Part shown: positions 46,263 through 55,480 of the stretch, in pieces
How the letters are laid out: each line of letters opens with the position of its first letter
Numbering within the stretch: the first letter of the stretch is position 1
Source: Marinomonas sp. THO17
GTDB taxonomy: Bacteria; Pseudomonadota; Gammaproteobacteria; Pseudomonadales; Marinomonadaceae
Length of the DNA: 64,000 bases
Assembly (NCBI RefSeq): GCF_040436405.1
Contig: NZ_AP031575.1
Coordinates: 310,001 to 374,000, forward strand
Direction of reading: 5' to 3'
The notes under the pieces: generated by a model
Database searches by the model: none
What the model was told of the DNA's origin: nothing
What the model saw: the letters and a program-made list of their open reading frames with translations, nothing else
Position numbers and translations under genes: made by a program

Positions 46263-46539
46263 ACCAGGCTACGCCAAACAAGAATTTTGGTTTCGTTTGA
46301 TTTTTATGTTGTTTTATTGGTTTGTGTTGAATCTAGCGATCACAGTATTTGGTATTTTGCTTGTGGTGGTGAGTTTAGTGAAATTAGGCTCTAAACAAGA
46401 ACCGGTAACCTTGTCTTCTTGGCTAACGAATGTGACGGCGTTTATCGGTCAGATTTTTTCTTACCTGTCTTTTGCCGAGGAAGAAAAGCCTTTTCCATTT
46501 CAGCCTTGGCCAAAAGTAACACCTGAAGATGATGCCTAA
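46255..46539 (+). CDS. DUF4389 membrane protein
   Basis: A 94-residue inner-membrane protein with one long or two short hydrophobic segments (FRLIFMLFYWFVLNLAITVFGILLVVVSLV) and a soluble C-terminal tail. It matches the DUF4389 pattern, in which the end of the second hydrophobic region is followed by a short FIGQIFSYLSF helix. GAGGAGG precedes the ATG at 46255, which overlaps the gpsA stop in another frame; a longer upstream start was rejected on that ground. The function is unknown. The tail overlaps sixA by 11 bases. Confidence 0.75.
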   Translation: MSKPGYAKQEFWFRLIFMLFYWFVLNLAITVFGILLVVVSLVKLGSKQEPVTLSSWLTNVTAFIGQIFSYLSFAEEEKPFPFQPWPKVTPEDDA

Positions 46540-47005
46540 ACATCTCTATATACTGCGTCATGGTAATGCCAGTCCATACAGTCAAACAGGTGATGCCGAA
46601 CGTGAGCTGACAGAGCTTGGTATAGCTGAAGCCAAGTTGTCAGCGCAATCTTTTAAAGCTAGGCAGTGTCCACTGGATACGGTAGTCGTCAGTCCTTATG
46701 TAAGGGCGCAGCAAACAGCTAAAACCTTCTTGGCAGAGTTAGGGGGGAGGAGTCAATTTTTCACGAATGATTTGATTACACCTGCCGGCCGAGTATCGCA
46801 AGTTACCGATTGGCTTGAACAGCAGAAAAGTGAGTCTATTTTATTGGTCACTCATCAGCCATTTGCGCAAGATTTGGTGGAATATTTGACTGATCAAGTA
46901 TTACCGTTGGATTTTGCCATGACCACTGGCACTTTAGTCTGCATCGAGGCGGAATTTTTTGCTGCTGCTTGTTGTCAAATGAGTTGGTATATCTCTCCAA
47001 AATAA
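46529..47005 (+). CDS. sixA: Phosphohistidine phosphatase SixA
   Basis: A 158-residue histidine phosphatase-superfamily enzyme. The RHG motif is at 10-12 (YILRHGNASP); SPYVRAQQTAKTF carries the second phosphate-binding arginine, and VTHQPF the second catalytic histidine. E. coli SixA dephosphorylates phosphohistidine on the ArcB HPt domain or on the PTS-Ntr protein NPr. The gpsA-DUF4389-sixA order is, as I recall, seen in other marine gammaproteobacteria. Two ATG codons stand together at the start; the first is used. Confidence 0.88.
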   Translation: MMPKHLYILRHGNASPYSQTGDAERELTELGIAEAKLSAQSFKARQCPLDTVVVSPYVRAQQTAKTFLAELGGRSQFFTNDLITPAGRVSQVTDWLEQQKSESILLVTHQPFAQDLVEYLTDQVLPLDFAMTTGTLVCIEAEFFAAACCQMSWYISPK

Positions 47006-47040
47006 ATCATCAATTGATCTCATAGAATGGTAGTTCAAAT

Positions 47041-47904
47041 ATGGGAAATGAAGTTGTCTTTAAGCTGCCTCATACTGAGTTGGCAGCCTTGCAGTGGCTG
47101 TCGCAAGACGCTTCTGCAATCAAAGTACTATCTTTACATGGTTGGCTGGACAACGCAGCTAGCTTTATTCATTTAGCGCCATACCTTGCTGATTTTTCTC
47201 ACACTGCGGTGGACATGGCTGGGCATGGTTTATCACGACATAGACCGGCTGGCAGTTTTTATCATTTGTGGGATTATGTTCTTGATACAGTGTCAATTTT
47301 GAATCAGTCCAAACAAAGTGTCTGGCTAATTGGGCACAGTATGGGAGGTGCTGTGGCCATGTTAGTTGCTGCAATAGCGCCAGATAAGGTACGTGGATTA
47401 ATTATATTGGATAATATGGGCCCATTGACCGGAGCGCCACAGGATAGAGCAGTGACCTTGCAGCGAGCGATTAATAAAATGGCTAAGTTAAAGCTTGGAC
47501 GCACTTCTCAATATGAGAACAAAGAAGCCATGGTGCTTGCGAGAATGGAGGGTTTTACTAAGCTTTCTAAATCCGCATCAAAACTATTGGTGGAGCGTGG
47601 CGCTCAGGATGATGAGCAAGGCGGGTGGTCATGGCGACATGATACTAAGCTGACTTTCCCTTCTCCCTTTCGAATGGATGAAGAGAGTGTGGCCGCTTTT
47701 ATTCAGGAGATTAAATGTCCTACTTTGGCGTTAATGGCCAGTCAGGGTATTTATGCTAATAATCCAGATTTTGTTGAGCAACGTAAACAATACTTTCCAT
47801 GGATAAAATTACAATGGCTAGAAGGAAATCATCATTTCCATTTAGAGCCAGATACTTGTTTTACAGTAGCGACTCAAATTAAACAGTTTATTGATCAAAA
47901 CTGA
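47041..47904 (+). CDS. Alpha/beta-fold hydrolase
   Basis: A 287-residue cytoplasmic alpha/beta hydrolase. The oxyanion segment is LHGWLDNAASF, the nucleophile elbow GHSMGG with S100, and a histidine-rich segment GNHHFHLEPD near residue 265 holds the catalytic His. Family resemblance is to epoxide hydrolase/esterase-like enzymes; the substrate cannot be told. It lies 35 bases after sixA in the same direction, probably in the gpsA transcript. Confidence 0.8.
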   Translation: MGNEVVFKLPHTELAALQWLSQDASAIKVLSLHGWLDNAASFIHLAPYLADFSHTAVDMAGHGLSRHRPAGSFYHLWDYVLDTVSILNQSKQSVWLIGHSMGGAVAMLVAAIAPDKVRGLIILDNMGPLTGAPQDRAVTLQRAINKMAKLKLGRTSQYENKEAMVLARMEGFTKLSKSASKLLVERGAQDDEQGGWSWRHDTKLTFPSPFRMDEESVAAFIQEIKCPTLALMASQGIYANNPDFVEQRKQYFPWIKLQWLEGNHHFHLEPDTCFTVATQIKQFIDQN

Positions 47905-47936
47905 TAAGCAAGACACACAATCGAGGATACGACTCT

Positions 47937-48719
47937 ATGAAATTGACAATAAGTTTATTGGCGATTTTATCAAGCTTTGCACTTAATGCTGCGCCGCTCG
48001 GTATTGAAGATTTTCGTGATGCTCAGTTAATCAAGAGTCGTTCTGATAAGCAGGTCTCTGTTGAAGTGCCATTGGCTAAAATTCAGCGTTCTGGAAGGGG
48101 CTGGGAGCCAGAAAAAGTGTTACGACTTACCGGTGATCTGACTACTTCACTTTACAAAATTGATCGTAACGCTTCATTAGAGGCGGTTTATCAGCATTAT
48201 CGTGATCAGTTAACCACTTCTAATCAAGCCTTGCTGTTCGAGTGTTCAAGTCGCAATTGTGGTAGCAGTAATGCTTGGGCAAATGACTTTTTTGGCGAAT
48301 ACTTGCTATATGGTTCAGAACAAAATCAATCTTTGTTAGTTGTTCAATCTTCCAACAATACTTATCAAGTCTTGTACATTAATCGGCGCGGCGCGGGCGA
48401 TGTAATGGTACGTCTAGATCAACTATCTATATTATCAGGCACAACCGATCGTAATTTTCTAGCTCAATTAGAAGTAACTGATGTGCCAAGGATTCGACGT
48501 TTCTTAAGTGATCTGCCAGCAGGACAAAAGGTGGTGGGTTTTGTAACCAGTGAAAGGCAAAATGGTGAAACAGCTATTGTGCTTGGTGATCGACAGATTG
48601 ATAATCTCATGTCAGCATTAGGAGAAAGGTTGGCAAGCAGGGTAAGATTTATCAATCTTGCGGACATGGGAAAAGACAGTTTGGGCGTGAATCGCATTAC
48701 CTTTGTAAGAGAGGATTAA
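47937..48719 (+). CDS. Exported DUF4892 protein
   Basis: A 260-residue protein with a signal peptide (MKLTISLLAILSSFALNA, cleavage before APLG). The mature part, with LFECSSRNCGSSNAWANDFFGEYLLYG (two cysteines likely disulphide-bonded) and DQNQSLLVVQ-like strands, matches the DUF4892 family, which is periplasmic and often carries an OmpA-like partner domain in relatives. No OmpA domain is evident here. The role is unknown. It sits 32 bases after the hydrolase and 15 before the patatin gene. Confidence 0.78.
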   Translation: MKLTISLLAILSSFALNAAPLGIEDFRDAQLIKSRSDKQVSVEVPLAKIQRSGRGWEPEKVLRLTGDLTTSLYKIDRNASLEAVYQHYRDQLTTSNQALLFECSSRNCGSSNAWANDFFGEYLLYGSEQNQSLLVVQSSNNTYQVLYINRRGAGDVMVRLDQLSILSGTTDRNFLAQLEVTDVPRIRRFLSDLPAGQKVVGFVTSERQNGETAIVLGDRQIDNLMSALGERLASRVRFINLADMGKDSLGVNRITFVRED

Positions 48720-48734
48720 TTCACTAGGAAACTT

Positions 48735-49664
48735 ATGGAAGATTTAAGAAACAAAAAAACCGCTTCTTTGGTACTAGGAAGTGGTGCTGCAAGAGGGCAT
48801 GCGCACATTGGTGTTATCAAAGCGGTTGAAGAAGCGGGTTATGATATTATCAGTGTTTCAGGTTGTTCAATCGGTGCAATTGTTGGTGGCGTTTATGCCG
48901 CTGGTAAATTTAAGGAATACGAAGAGTGGGCTTTGTCTCTTGATAAGGTAAGTGTTCTGCGCTTATTGGACATGTCTATTTTTAATGGTGGTTATATTAA
49001 AGGCGACAAATTTTTCGAGAAAATCGAAGAGATGATTGGTGCGCCACAAATAGAAGATTTGAACATAGATTTTACAGCAGTGACGGTAGATCTACTTAAT
49101 CAAAAGGAGTTTTGGTTCCAGCGCGGTGATCTCATTAGCGCGATGCGCGCGTCTTCTGCAATTCCTTCGATTGTCTCACCTGTGGCAATAAATGATCGCA
49201 AATATGTTGACGGTGGTGTGCTCAATCCGTTGCCTATTATTCCTTCTGTACCAGCGGGAGCAGATTATATTATTGCTGTAGATCTTAATGGTCCGGCGGA
49301 TAATATCCATCATGAGCAAGAAAAAATAGAAGAGCAAGAAGATGGTCCAGCTTGGTGGAACAATGCCAAAAGTTTATTCTCCAAAAATAAAAATGAAGAA
49401 AATCAGGGGGATTACAATGCGGAGAGCTGGGGACGTTTAGAAACCATCAACATGATGTTTGAGACTATGCAAGAATCATTAACTCAATATAAGTTGGCGG
49501 GCTATCCGCCGGATTTATTGATCTCAGTACCCAAAGATATTTCCGCGTTTTATGAATTTTGGCGGGCTGAAGAATTAATTAAATTCGGTTATGAAGTGGC
49601 GCAAAAAGCCATTACTGACCTTGAATCGAATAATTCAGTTTATCATTCATTTCCAAAGGGTTAA
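48735..49664 (+). CDS. Patatin-like phospholipase (RssA-like)
   Basis: A 309-residue cytoplasmic patatin-domain protein. The oxyanion loop is GSGAARGHAHIG (15-26), the nucleophile is S45 in SGCSIGAIVGG, and the dyad aspartate is D159 in YVDGGVLNPLP. It resembles the bacterial RssA/YchK group. A low-complexity acidic/asparagine-rich insertion (HHEQEKIEEQEDG ... KNKNEENQG) lies at about 193-228. Last gene of the gpsA-led run; its last 53 bases overlap the convergent Maf-family gene on the other strand. Confidence 0.88.
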   Translation: MEDLRNKKTASLVLGSGAARGHAHIGVIKAVEEAGYDIISVSGCSIGAIVGGVYAAGKFKEYEEWALSLDKVSVLRLLDMSIFNGGYIKGDKFFEKIEEMIGAPQIEDLNIDFTAVTVDLLNQKEFWFQRGDLISAMRASSAIPSIVSPVAINDRKYVDGGVLNPLPIIPSVPAGADYIIAVDLNGPADNIHHEQEKIEEQEDGPAWWNNAKSLFSKNKNEENQGDYNAESWGRLETINMMFETMQESLTQYKLAGYPPDLLISVPKDISAFYEFWRAEELIKFGYEVAQKAITDLESNNSVYHSFPKG

Positions 49665-50253
49665 TGCCTTGCTTACGTAATAAGCGACACAGTTCAATTA
49701 ATGGTAGTCCAATGAGGGCAGTTGGATCATCACCTGCCATTTTTTCAAATAGGGTAACGCCTAGGCCTTCACATTTAAAGCTGCCAGCGCAATCTAAAGG
49801 TTGTTCAAGGCTAACGTAATTCACAATCTCTTGTTCACTCAACTGACGAAAATGCACATGATAGGGTACTAAGCTGTAATCGTATTTTTGCGTGGCGGTA
49901 TTAAAAACACATAAGCCAGTTAAAAAGCTGACCTTTTCGCCACTAAATCGAGTGAGTTGAGCAATAGCCTTGGTATGAGTGTGTGGCTTGCCGAGAATAT
50001 CCTTGTGCAATACAGCAACTTGATCGGATGCAATGATAATGGATGAAGTGGTTGATGGTGGACATTTGTCTATTTGCTCAGCGACAGCCTGCGCTTTACT
50101 AATGGTTAAGCGTTTTACTAATGCTTCTGGTGATTCATGAATAAGAGGCTGTTCATCAATGTTAGGTGAAACACATTCAAAAGACAGGTTAAGTCGTTGT
50201 AATAGTGCCTTTCGATAAGGGGACGAGGAGCCCAAAATGAGTTTTTGTTGCAT
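49612..50253 (-). CDS. yceF: Maf-family nucleoside triphosphate pyrophosphatase (7-methyl-GTP type)
   Basis: A 213-residue house-cleaning enzyme. LILGSSSPYRKALLQRL is the Maf phosphate-binding start, ASDQVAV holds the metal-binding aspartate, and SFKCEGLGVTLFEKMAGDDPTALIGLPL is typical of the YceF subgroup, which hydrolyses 7-methyl-GTP. It is divergent from yceD-rpmF-plsX, the same arrangement as in E. coli. Of two adjacent ATG codons the second (50253) has better spacing to AGGA. Its 3' end overlaps the patatin gene by 53 bases. Confidence 0.88.
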   Translation of the reverse strand: MQQKLILGSSSPYRKALLQRLNLSFECVSPNIDEQPLIHESPEALVKRLTISKAQAVAEQIDKCPPSTTSSIIIASDQVAVLHKDILGKPHTHTKAIAQLTRFSGEKVSFLTGLCVFNTATQKYDYSLVPYHVHFRQLSEQEIVNYVSLEQPLDCAGSFKCEGLGVTLFEKMAGDDPTALIGLPLIELCRLLRKQGINPLEMNDKLNYSIQGQ

Positions 50254-50293
50254 CATTTTTCCTGTGGGGGGTGAGTGAATGTGTGAATTTTAC

Positions 50294-50322
50294 TTGTTTT
50301 TCTCTATCTGGTTCAAAATAAA
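50294..50322 (+). promoter_or_regulatory. Candidate promoter of yceD-rpmF-plsX-fab
   Basis: TTGTTT (50294-50299) and AATAAA (50317-50322) are 17 bases apart, 70 bases before yceD. A perfect palindrome AAAGCGCTTT follows at 50330-50339, where a regulator could bind. Both are weak predictions. Confidence 0.3.
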
Positions 50323-50391
50323 GTGAAAAAAAGCGCTTTAAGTGCAGTTAGACTTTGACAATAGAGGTGCTTGGCAATATCATTTGCCGCC

Positions 50392-50919
50392 ATGTTGAAT
50401 GACACATTGCCCAAATATTTTGACCCGCGCAAGTACGCTAACAATGAGTCGGCGTTTGAAGGGAAAATGCCCCTTAATCAATTTAAGGAGTTATGTGCTG
50501 TTTTAGCCTCAGATGAGGGTGATGCATTTATACATTTAGACTTTAGAGTTGATGAGGATAGGCGATATATTGCTACCGGATCATTGACAGCGAAAGTGCA
50601 GGTTGTTTGTCAGCGTTGCATGGGACCAGTTGAGTATGATCTGGCGGTGGATTTAGCACTGGGCTTTGTTTATGACGAAGATCATGCAAAAAATCTTCCG
50701 AACAATTACGATCCTGTTGTCATGACCGATGGTGAAGTAATTTTGGCAGATATGGTCGAGCAAGAAATCATACTTGCTTTGCCTATTGTCGCTTATCACG
50801 AAGAAAGTGGTTGCAACCCAACAGCTCAAAAGTATGCCTCGTCTACCGATGACGCAGCGGATGACGAAAAACCGAATCCATTTAGTGTATTAGCCCAATT
50901 AAAGGCTAAGAAAAGTTAG
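50392..50919 (+). CDS. yceD: YceD, 23S rRNA accumulation/DUF177 protein
   Basis: A 175-residue protein of the YceD/DUF177 family, linked in bacteria and plants to 23S rRNA accumulation. The centre carries a CQRC pair ([12 protein letters not shown]) and the C-terminus [13 protein letters not shown] is typical of the family just before rpmF. ATG at 50392 is chosen because [16 protein letters not shown] aligns with the N-terminus I recall from Pseudomonas YceD; a TTG at 50371 with AGAGG close by is the alternative. rpmF follows after 11 bases. Confidence 0.85.
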   Translation: MLNDTLPKYFDPRKYANNESAFEGKMPLNQFKELCAVLASDEGDAFIHLDFRVDEDRRYIATGSLTAKVQVVCQRCMGPVEYDLAVDLALGFVYDEDHAKNLPNNYDPVVMTDGEVILADMVEQEIILALPIVAYHEESGCNPTAQKYASSTDDAADDEKPNPFSVLAQLKAKKS

Positions 50920-50930
50920 GAGCTCCAAAA

Positions 50931-51110
50931 ATGGCAGTACAAAAAAGTAAAGTAACTCGTTCACGTCGCGGCCAGCGTCGTTCTCACGATGCTTTGACTA
51001 GCGCAACTCTATCTGTAGAAAAGACAACGGGTGAAATTCACCGTCGTCACCACATTTCTGCAGACGGCTTTTACCGTGGCCGTCAAGTTATCGCCCCAAA
51101 AGGTGAGTAA
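50931..51110 (+). CDS. rpmF: 50S ribosomal protein L32
   Basis: A 59-residue basic protein: [20 protein letters not shown] at the N-terminus, then [16 protein letters not shown] and GFYRGRQVI. This is L32 of the type without zinc-binding cysteines, usual in gammaproteobacteria. It starts after a GGAG ribosome site and precedes plsX by 11 bases, the classic yceD-rpmF-plsX order that couples ribosome and lipid synthesis. Confidence 0.96.
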   Translation: MAVQKSKVTRSRRGQRRSHDALTSATLSVEKTTGEIHRRHHISADGFYRGRQVIAPKGE

Positions 51111-51121
51111 TTAAGATACCC

Positions 51122-52069
51122 ATGATCAGGGTAGCTTTAGACGCTATGGGCGGGGACTTAGGTCCCCGTATTGCTTTTCAGGGAGCTGTTCATATATTGG
51201 ACAATAATCCTGATGTGGCAATTACTCTTTTCTATGCCCCAAATGCAGGGCTTGATTTACCTTCGCCTCACGAAAGACTCTCTTTAGTAGCTTGTGATGA
51301 TGTCATATTACCTGATGAAGAGATTCGTTTGTCCTTGTTTCATCGTCAACAAACTTCAATATATCAAGCTATTCGCAGTTTATTCACAAAGCAATCTGAT
51401 GTTGTGGTTACCTTGGGTAATACTGGTGTAATGGTGGCATTAGCGCGTCATATTCTTGGTCTAATTCGCCCTAAGTTGTATCCTGCTTTAATGCGTGAAA
51501 TACAATCTAATCCCTTACGTTGTTTAGTGGATCTAGGGGCAAATGTTCATTGTCCTGCATCAATGTTAGTAGGCTTTGCTCAATTAGGTGCCGCTTATGT
51601 AGAAGCTTTGAGTGATGAGGAGCCAAAAGTGGGCTTGTTGAACGTTGGGGTAGAGAGCTCAAAAGGCAGTGCGGTTATTAAAGAGGCTGATGGCCTTTTA
51701 ATTGACCAAGAGTGGCCCAATTATCAAGGCTACGCCGAAGGGAGTGAATTGTTTGAAGGTGAAAAAAATGTCATTGTTTGTGATGGCATGGTGGGTAACG
51801 CAGTATTAAAAGCATCCGAAGGTTTATTATCATTTATTCAGAAAAAAATGACTCGCATCACACAGGCGTCTTCTGTTTTTGAGTCTTTTTACCAAACTGA
51901 GCGACGTCATGGGGCTTGCCTTGTGGGAGTGCGTGGCAATTTGGTAAAAGGTCATGGTCGCTCAGATGTGCCTGCAATGATTGGGGCGATTGAATACGGA
52001 ATGGATGTCGCGCGCGCTAATTTATCGCAGGTGATAGAAGCGCGAATTTGTAAGGAGGAAATAAAATGA
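51122..52069 (+). CDS. plsX: Phosphate acyltransferase PlsX
   Basis: A 315-residue peripheral membrane enzyme that makes acyl-phosphate from acyl-ACP, for PlsY in phospholipid synthesis. IRVALDAMGGDLGP is the diagnostic N-terminus; VVTLGNTGVMVALA, the NVGVESSKGS segment and the VCDGMVGNAVLKASEG region are family blocks. It is slightly short for the family (usually 320-350). The TGA stop overlaps the fabD start (ATGA); fabH, found between them in E. coli, is absent, as in pseudomonads. Confidence 0.95.
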   Translation: MIRVALDAMGGDLGPRIAFQGAVHILDNNPDVAITLFYAPNAGLDLPSPHERLSLVACDDVILPDEEIRLSLFHRQQTSIYQAIRSLFTKQSDVVVTLGNTGVMVALARHILGLIRPKLYPALMREIQSNPLRCLVDLGANVHCPASMLVGFAQLGAAYVEALSDEEPKVGLLNVGVESSKGSAVIKEADGLLIDQEWPNYQGYAEGSELFEGEKNVIVCDGMVGNAVLKASEGLLSFIQKKMTRITQASSVFESFYQTERRHGACLVGVRGNLVKGHGRSDVPAMIGAIEYGMDVARANLSQVIEARICKEEIK

Positions 52070-52989
52070 GTACAACAACCGCTTTTGTTTTTCCCGGTCA
52101 GGGGTCTCAGCAGCTAGGTATGCTTGCTGACTTGGCTGAAAAGCATGGCATTATAAAGCAAACCTTTGCGGAAGCTTCTGATGCTTTGGGCTACGATCTA
52201 TGGGATCTGGTTCAAAATGATGCTGAAAGATTGAGCCAAACTGATAAAACTCAACCAGCTTTGTTGACGTCAAGTGTTGCTCTATGGCGTCTTTGGGAGC
52301 AGCAGGGGGGTGACAAACCCGCCTACCTGGCTGGTCACAGTTTAGGGGAATACTCTGCTTTAGTGTGTGCTGGTGTGATTGAGTTTGCTGATGCTGTGAA
52401 ATTGGTAAAATTACGCGGCGAGTACATGCAGCAAGCTGTCCCAGCTGGTGAAGGCGCTATGGCGGCGATTATTGGTTTAGATGATGATAAGGTCGTTGCG
52501 GTTTGTGATGCTGTACAAGGCATCGTCAGTGCAGTGAATTTTAACTCGCCAGGTCAAGTGGTTATTGCTGGTCATGTTGCCGCCGTAGAAGCAGCAATGG
52601 AAAAAGCGAAAGAAGCAGGTGCAAAACGTGCTTTACCCCTTCCTGTTAGTGTACCATCTCATTGTGAATTGATGATTCCTGCAGGCGAAAAATTGGCCAA
52701 AGAATTGAACTCTATTGAGTTTAAAGCGCCGACTTGTACACTGGTGCAGAATGTTTCTGCGCAGGCTGTGTCCGATCCTGAGTTGATCAAGTCGAACTTG
52801 GTGGCTCAATTGAGTGAGCCTGTATTGTGGACACAATCGATTGCTTTACTTGCTGAGTTGGGTGTTACTACCACTATTGAATGTGGACCAGGTAAAGTGT
52901 TAAGTGGTTTGAATAAACGTATTGTAAAAGGCTTGGCAGCATCTTCTGTTGGAGATTTGGCAGGTTTTGAAGCGGCATTAGCTAACTAG
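52066..52989 (+). CDS. fabD: Malonyl-CoA:ACP transacylase
   Basis: A 307-residue enzyme moving malonyl from CoA to acyl carrier protein for fatty acid elongation. FVFPGQGSQ starts the fold, the nucleophile is S92 in AGHSLGEYSALV, and the catalytic His lies in PVSVPSHCELM. The C-terminal VECGPGKVL-type motif (IECGPGKVLSGL) is present. It is coupled to plsX by a four-base overlap and precedes fabG by 49 bases. Confidence 0.96.
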   Translation: MSTTTAFVFPGQGSQQLGMLADLAEKHGIIKQTFAEASDALGYDLWDLVQNDAERLSQTDKTQPALLTSSVALWRLWEQQGGDKPAYLAGHSLGEYSALVCAGVIEFADAVKLVKLRGEYMQQAVPAGEGAMAAIIGLDDDKVVAVCDAVQGIVSAVNFNSPGQVVIAGHVAAVEAAMEKAKEAGAKRALPLPVSVPSHCELMIPAGEKLAKELNSIEFKAPTCTLVQNVSAQAVSDPELIKSNLVAQLSEPVLWTQSIALLAELGVTTTIECGPGKVLSGLNKRIVKGLAASSVGDLAGFEAALAN

Positions 52990-53038
52990 GAATACCTTCC
53001 TTTAGCTTTTGCTTTTTTGTTAATTGTTGGAGACAGGA

Positions 53039-53773
53039 ATGAGTCTTGAAGGAAAAATTGCCCTAGTGACAGGAGCGACACGAGGCATAGGTAAAGCGAT
53101 TGCAACTGCTTTAGTTGAGCAAGGTGCAACCGTGATTGGTACCGCGACCAGTGAATCTGGTGCGCAAAGTATCAGTGAATACCTAGGTGAAAATGGAAAG
53201 GGTTGGGTATTGGATGTCTCATCCAGTGATTCCGTAGACAGTGTGGTCAAAGAAGTGACCGCTGAATTCGGTGCGCCAACTATTTTAGTTAATAATGCCG
53301 GTATTACTCGCGATAACCTTATGATGCGTATGAAAGAAGATGAGTGGGAGCAAGTGCTTAACACTAATCTGACTTCAGTATATCGTGTCACCAAGGCTTG
53401 CTTGCGTGGTATGACCAAAGCCAAATTTGGTCGCGTCATCAGTATTAGTTCTGTTGTAGGCTCCATGGGGAATGGTGGTCAGACTAACTATTCAGCTGCC
53501 AAAGCGGGTTTAGAAGGCTTTAGCCGTTCGCTAGCAGCGGAAATTGCTTCTCGTGGTATCACAGTGAATTGTGTTGCCCCAGGCTTTATTGAAACAGACA
53601 TGACCAAAGTATTGCCAGAAGATCACAAAGCCAAATTGGTGGAAAAAGTGCCTTCAGCGCGTCTTGGTCAACCTGAAGAAATTGCGTCAGCTGTCGCATT
53701 TTTGGCGTCACAAGGCGCTGCGTACATTACCGGTGAGACCTTGCATGTCAATGGCGGCATGTATATGTCATAA
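53039..53773 (+). CDS. fabG: 3-oxoacyl-ACP reductase
   Basis: A 244-residue short-chain dehydrogenase that reduces beta-ketoacyl-ACP with NADPH. The cofactor loop is TGATRGIG (11-18), then NNAGITRDNLMMRM, the catalytic serine region ISISSVVGSMGN and YSAAKAG with the catalytic Tyr/Lys. The C-terminus ITGETLHVNGGMYMS is typical FabG. The ATG at 53039 has GGAGACAGG before it; a TTG five codons earlier was rejected. A weak hairpin (53779-53802) follows. Confidence 0.96.
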   Translation: MSLEGKIALVTGATRGIGKAIATALVEQGATVIGTATSESGAQSISEYLGENGKGWVLDVSSSDSVDSVVKEVTAEFGAPTILVNNAGITRDNLMMRMKEDEWEQVLNTNLTSVYRVTKACLRGMTKAKFGRVISISSVVGSMGNGGQTNYSAAKAGLEGFSRSLAAEIASRGITVNCVAPGFIETDMTKVLPEDHKAKLVEKVPSARLGQPEEIASAVAFLASQGAAYITGETLHVNGGMYMS

Positions 53774-53903
53774 TTTGAGTTGAATTTTATAATTAATTCA
53801 ACGAAAATACGTCTCCGGTTCATGTTGAGAATCATGCCTTTAAGGCGATCGAATATATAATATGCTCACAATGAGCTGTTAATGAGTAGAGTAGGAACTT
53901 CTA

Positions 53904-54137
53904 ATGAGTAGCATTGAAGAACGCGTAAAAAAAATCGTTTGTGAACAACTGGGTGTTAAAGAGGAAGAGGTTGTTCCTTCAGCATCTTTTGTAGATGACC
54001 TAGGTGCAGATTCCCTAGATACGGTTGAGTTGGTTATGGCTCTTGAAGAGGAATTTGATACTGAAATTCCTGATGAAGAAGCTGAAAAAATCACTACCGT
54101 ACAAGCAGCGAATGACTACATCAACGCTAACTTGTAA
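53904..54137 (+). CDS. acpP: Acyl carrier protein
   Basis: A 77-residue acidic ACP. The phosphopantetheine attachment serine is S37 in [14 protein letters not shown]. The sequence [15 protein letters not shown] at the start and [13 protein letters not shown] at the end are typical. It lies in its own transcription window: 130 bases after fabG with a TATAAT box at 53856-53861, and a terminator directly after it, matching the high separate expression of ACP. Confidence 0.97.
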   Translation: MSSIEERVKKIVCEQLGVKEEEVVPSASFVDDLGADSLDTVELVMALEEEFDTEIPDEEAEKITTVQAANDYINANL

Positions 54138-54160
54138 TAGTTTGGTGAACTGAGTTTCCC

Positions 54161-54194
54161 GAAAAGCCGCTCGTAATTGTTACAGCGGCTTTTC
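54161..54194 (+). terminator. Terminator between acpP and fabF
   Basis: GAAAAGCCGCT (54161-54171) pairs with AGCGGCTTTTC (54184-54194), followed by TTATTAATAG. It probably lowers fabF expression relative to acpP. Confidence 0.8.
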
Positions 54195-54241
54195 TTATTA
54201 ATAGCCATTTAGGTTGTGGTGGCGATTTTTGGAGGAATCAT

Positions 54242-55480
54242 ATGTCTCGTCGTCGGGTTGTAGTCACAGGAATGGGAATGGTGACACCCCTTGGCAATAA
54301 TGTAAAAGACACGTGGGATAACATATTGGAAGGCAAAAGCGGTGTCAGTGAGATTACTTCTTTTGATTCTAGCCAATTTTCCACGCGATTTGCGGCGCAA
54401 GTGACTGACTTTGATGCAACTCAGTATATGAGTGTCAAAGAAGCTCGCAAAATGGATATTTTCATTCAATATGGTATTGCAGCTGCTGTACAAGCTTTAG
54501 AAGATGCGGATATTCGCGAAGAAACCGTAGATTTGGCTCGTGTTGGTTGTGCTATTGGTTCTGGTATTGGTGGCTTACCAATGATTGAAAAGAACCTTGA
54601 GTTATTGAATGAGTCTGGGCCAAAACGTATATCGCCTTTCTTTGTCCCGGGCGCGATTATTAATATGATTTCTGGTCATGTAGCCATTCGTTTTGGCTTT
54701 AAAGGACCGAATATTTCAATTGTTACGGCTTGTACTACAGGCACTCATAATATCGGTATGGCTGGTAGAATGATTGCTTATGGTGATGCGGATGTAATGA
54801 TAGCGGGTGGCGCTGAAATGGCGATAACGCCACTTGGCATTGGTGGTTTCGGAGCCGCGAGAGCTTTATCAACCCGTAATGATGATCCGAAAACGGCAAG
54901 TCGCCCATGGGACAAAGATCGTGATGGTTTTGTGATGGGAGACGGTTCGGGCATTTTAGTGCTAGAAGAATATGAGCATGCTGTTGCTCGTGGTGCGACC
55001 ATTTACGCTGAGTTAGCAGGCTTTGGTATGAGTGATGATGCCCATCATATGACAGCGCCGCCTGAAGGTGGTGAAGGAGCCGCAGTGGCCATGAGCTCGG
55101 CTCTAAAAGATGCTGGGGTTTCACCAATGGAAATTGATTATATCAATGCCCACGGTACTTCCACGCCTGCCGGTGATTTGGCGGAAACGCAAGCGGTTAA
55201 AGCGGTGATGGGTGAGGACGCTTCTGATGTGGCAATTAGCTCAACAAAGTCCATGATAGGTCATCTTCTGGGGGCCTCAGGAGCTGTTGAGTCAATTTTC
55301 TCTATCTTAGCAATACGTGATCAAGTCGCCCCGCCAACCATTAACCTTGAAGAAGTGGGTGAAGGTTGTGATTTAAATTATGTGCCATTCACTCCGCAGA
55401 AGCGCAAAATTGATGTGGTTTTAAACAACTCATTTGGTTTCGGCGGAACGAACGGAACATTGGTGTTTAAAAAGGTGTAA
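54242..55480 (+). CDS. fabF: 3-oxoacyl-ACP synthase II
   Basis: A 412-residue condensing enzyme elongating acyl-ACP, important for cis-vaccenate formation. The Cys-His-His triad is in [27 protein letters not shown] and [28 protein letters not shown] near the end completes the family pattern. GGAGG lies before the ATG. It ends the cluster: pabC, mltG, tmk and holB, which follow fabF in E. coli and pseudomonads, are not here. Confidence 0.96.
   Translation: MSRRRVVVTGMGMVTPLGNNVKDTWDNILEGKSGVSEITSFDSSQFSTRFAAQVTDFDATQYMSVKEARKMDIFIQYGIAAAVQALEDADIREETVDLARVGCAIGSGIGGLPMIEKNLELLNESGPKRISPFFVPGAIINMISGHVAIRFGFKGPNISIVTACTTGTHNIGMAGRMIAYGDADVMIAGGAEMAITPLGIGGFGAARALSTRNDDPKTASRPWDKDRDGFVMGDGSGILVLEEYEHAVARGATIYAELAGFGMSDDAHHMTAPPEGGEGAAVAMSSALKDAGVSPMEIDYINAHGTSTPAGDLAETQAVKAVMGEDASDVAISSTKSMIGHLLGASGAVESIFSILAIRDQVAPPTINLEEVGEGCDLNYVPFTPQKRKIDVVLNNSFGFGGTNGTLVFKKV

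Noticed and set aside
53779..53802. GTTGAATT/AATTCAAC hairpin after fabG as a terminator
   Set aside because: AT-only lower stem and no T-run; weak. It may only be sequence composition ahead of the acpP promoter.
54735..55127. 130-codon open frame antisense to fabF
   Set aside because: Rich in His/Leu from codon-reverse bias of a conserved gene; no ribosome site or family resemblance.
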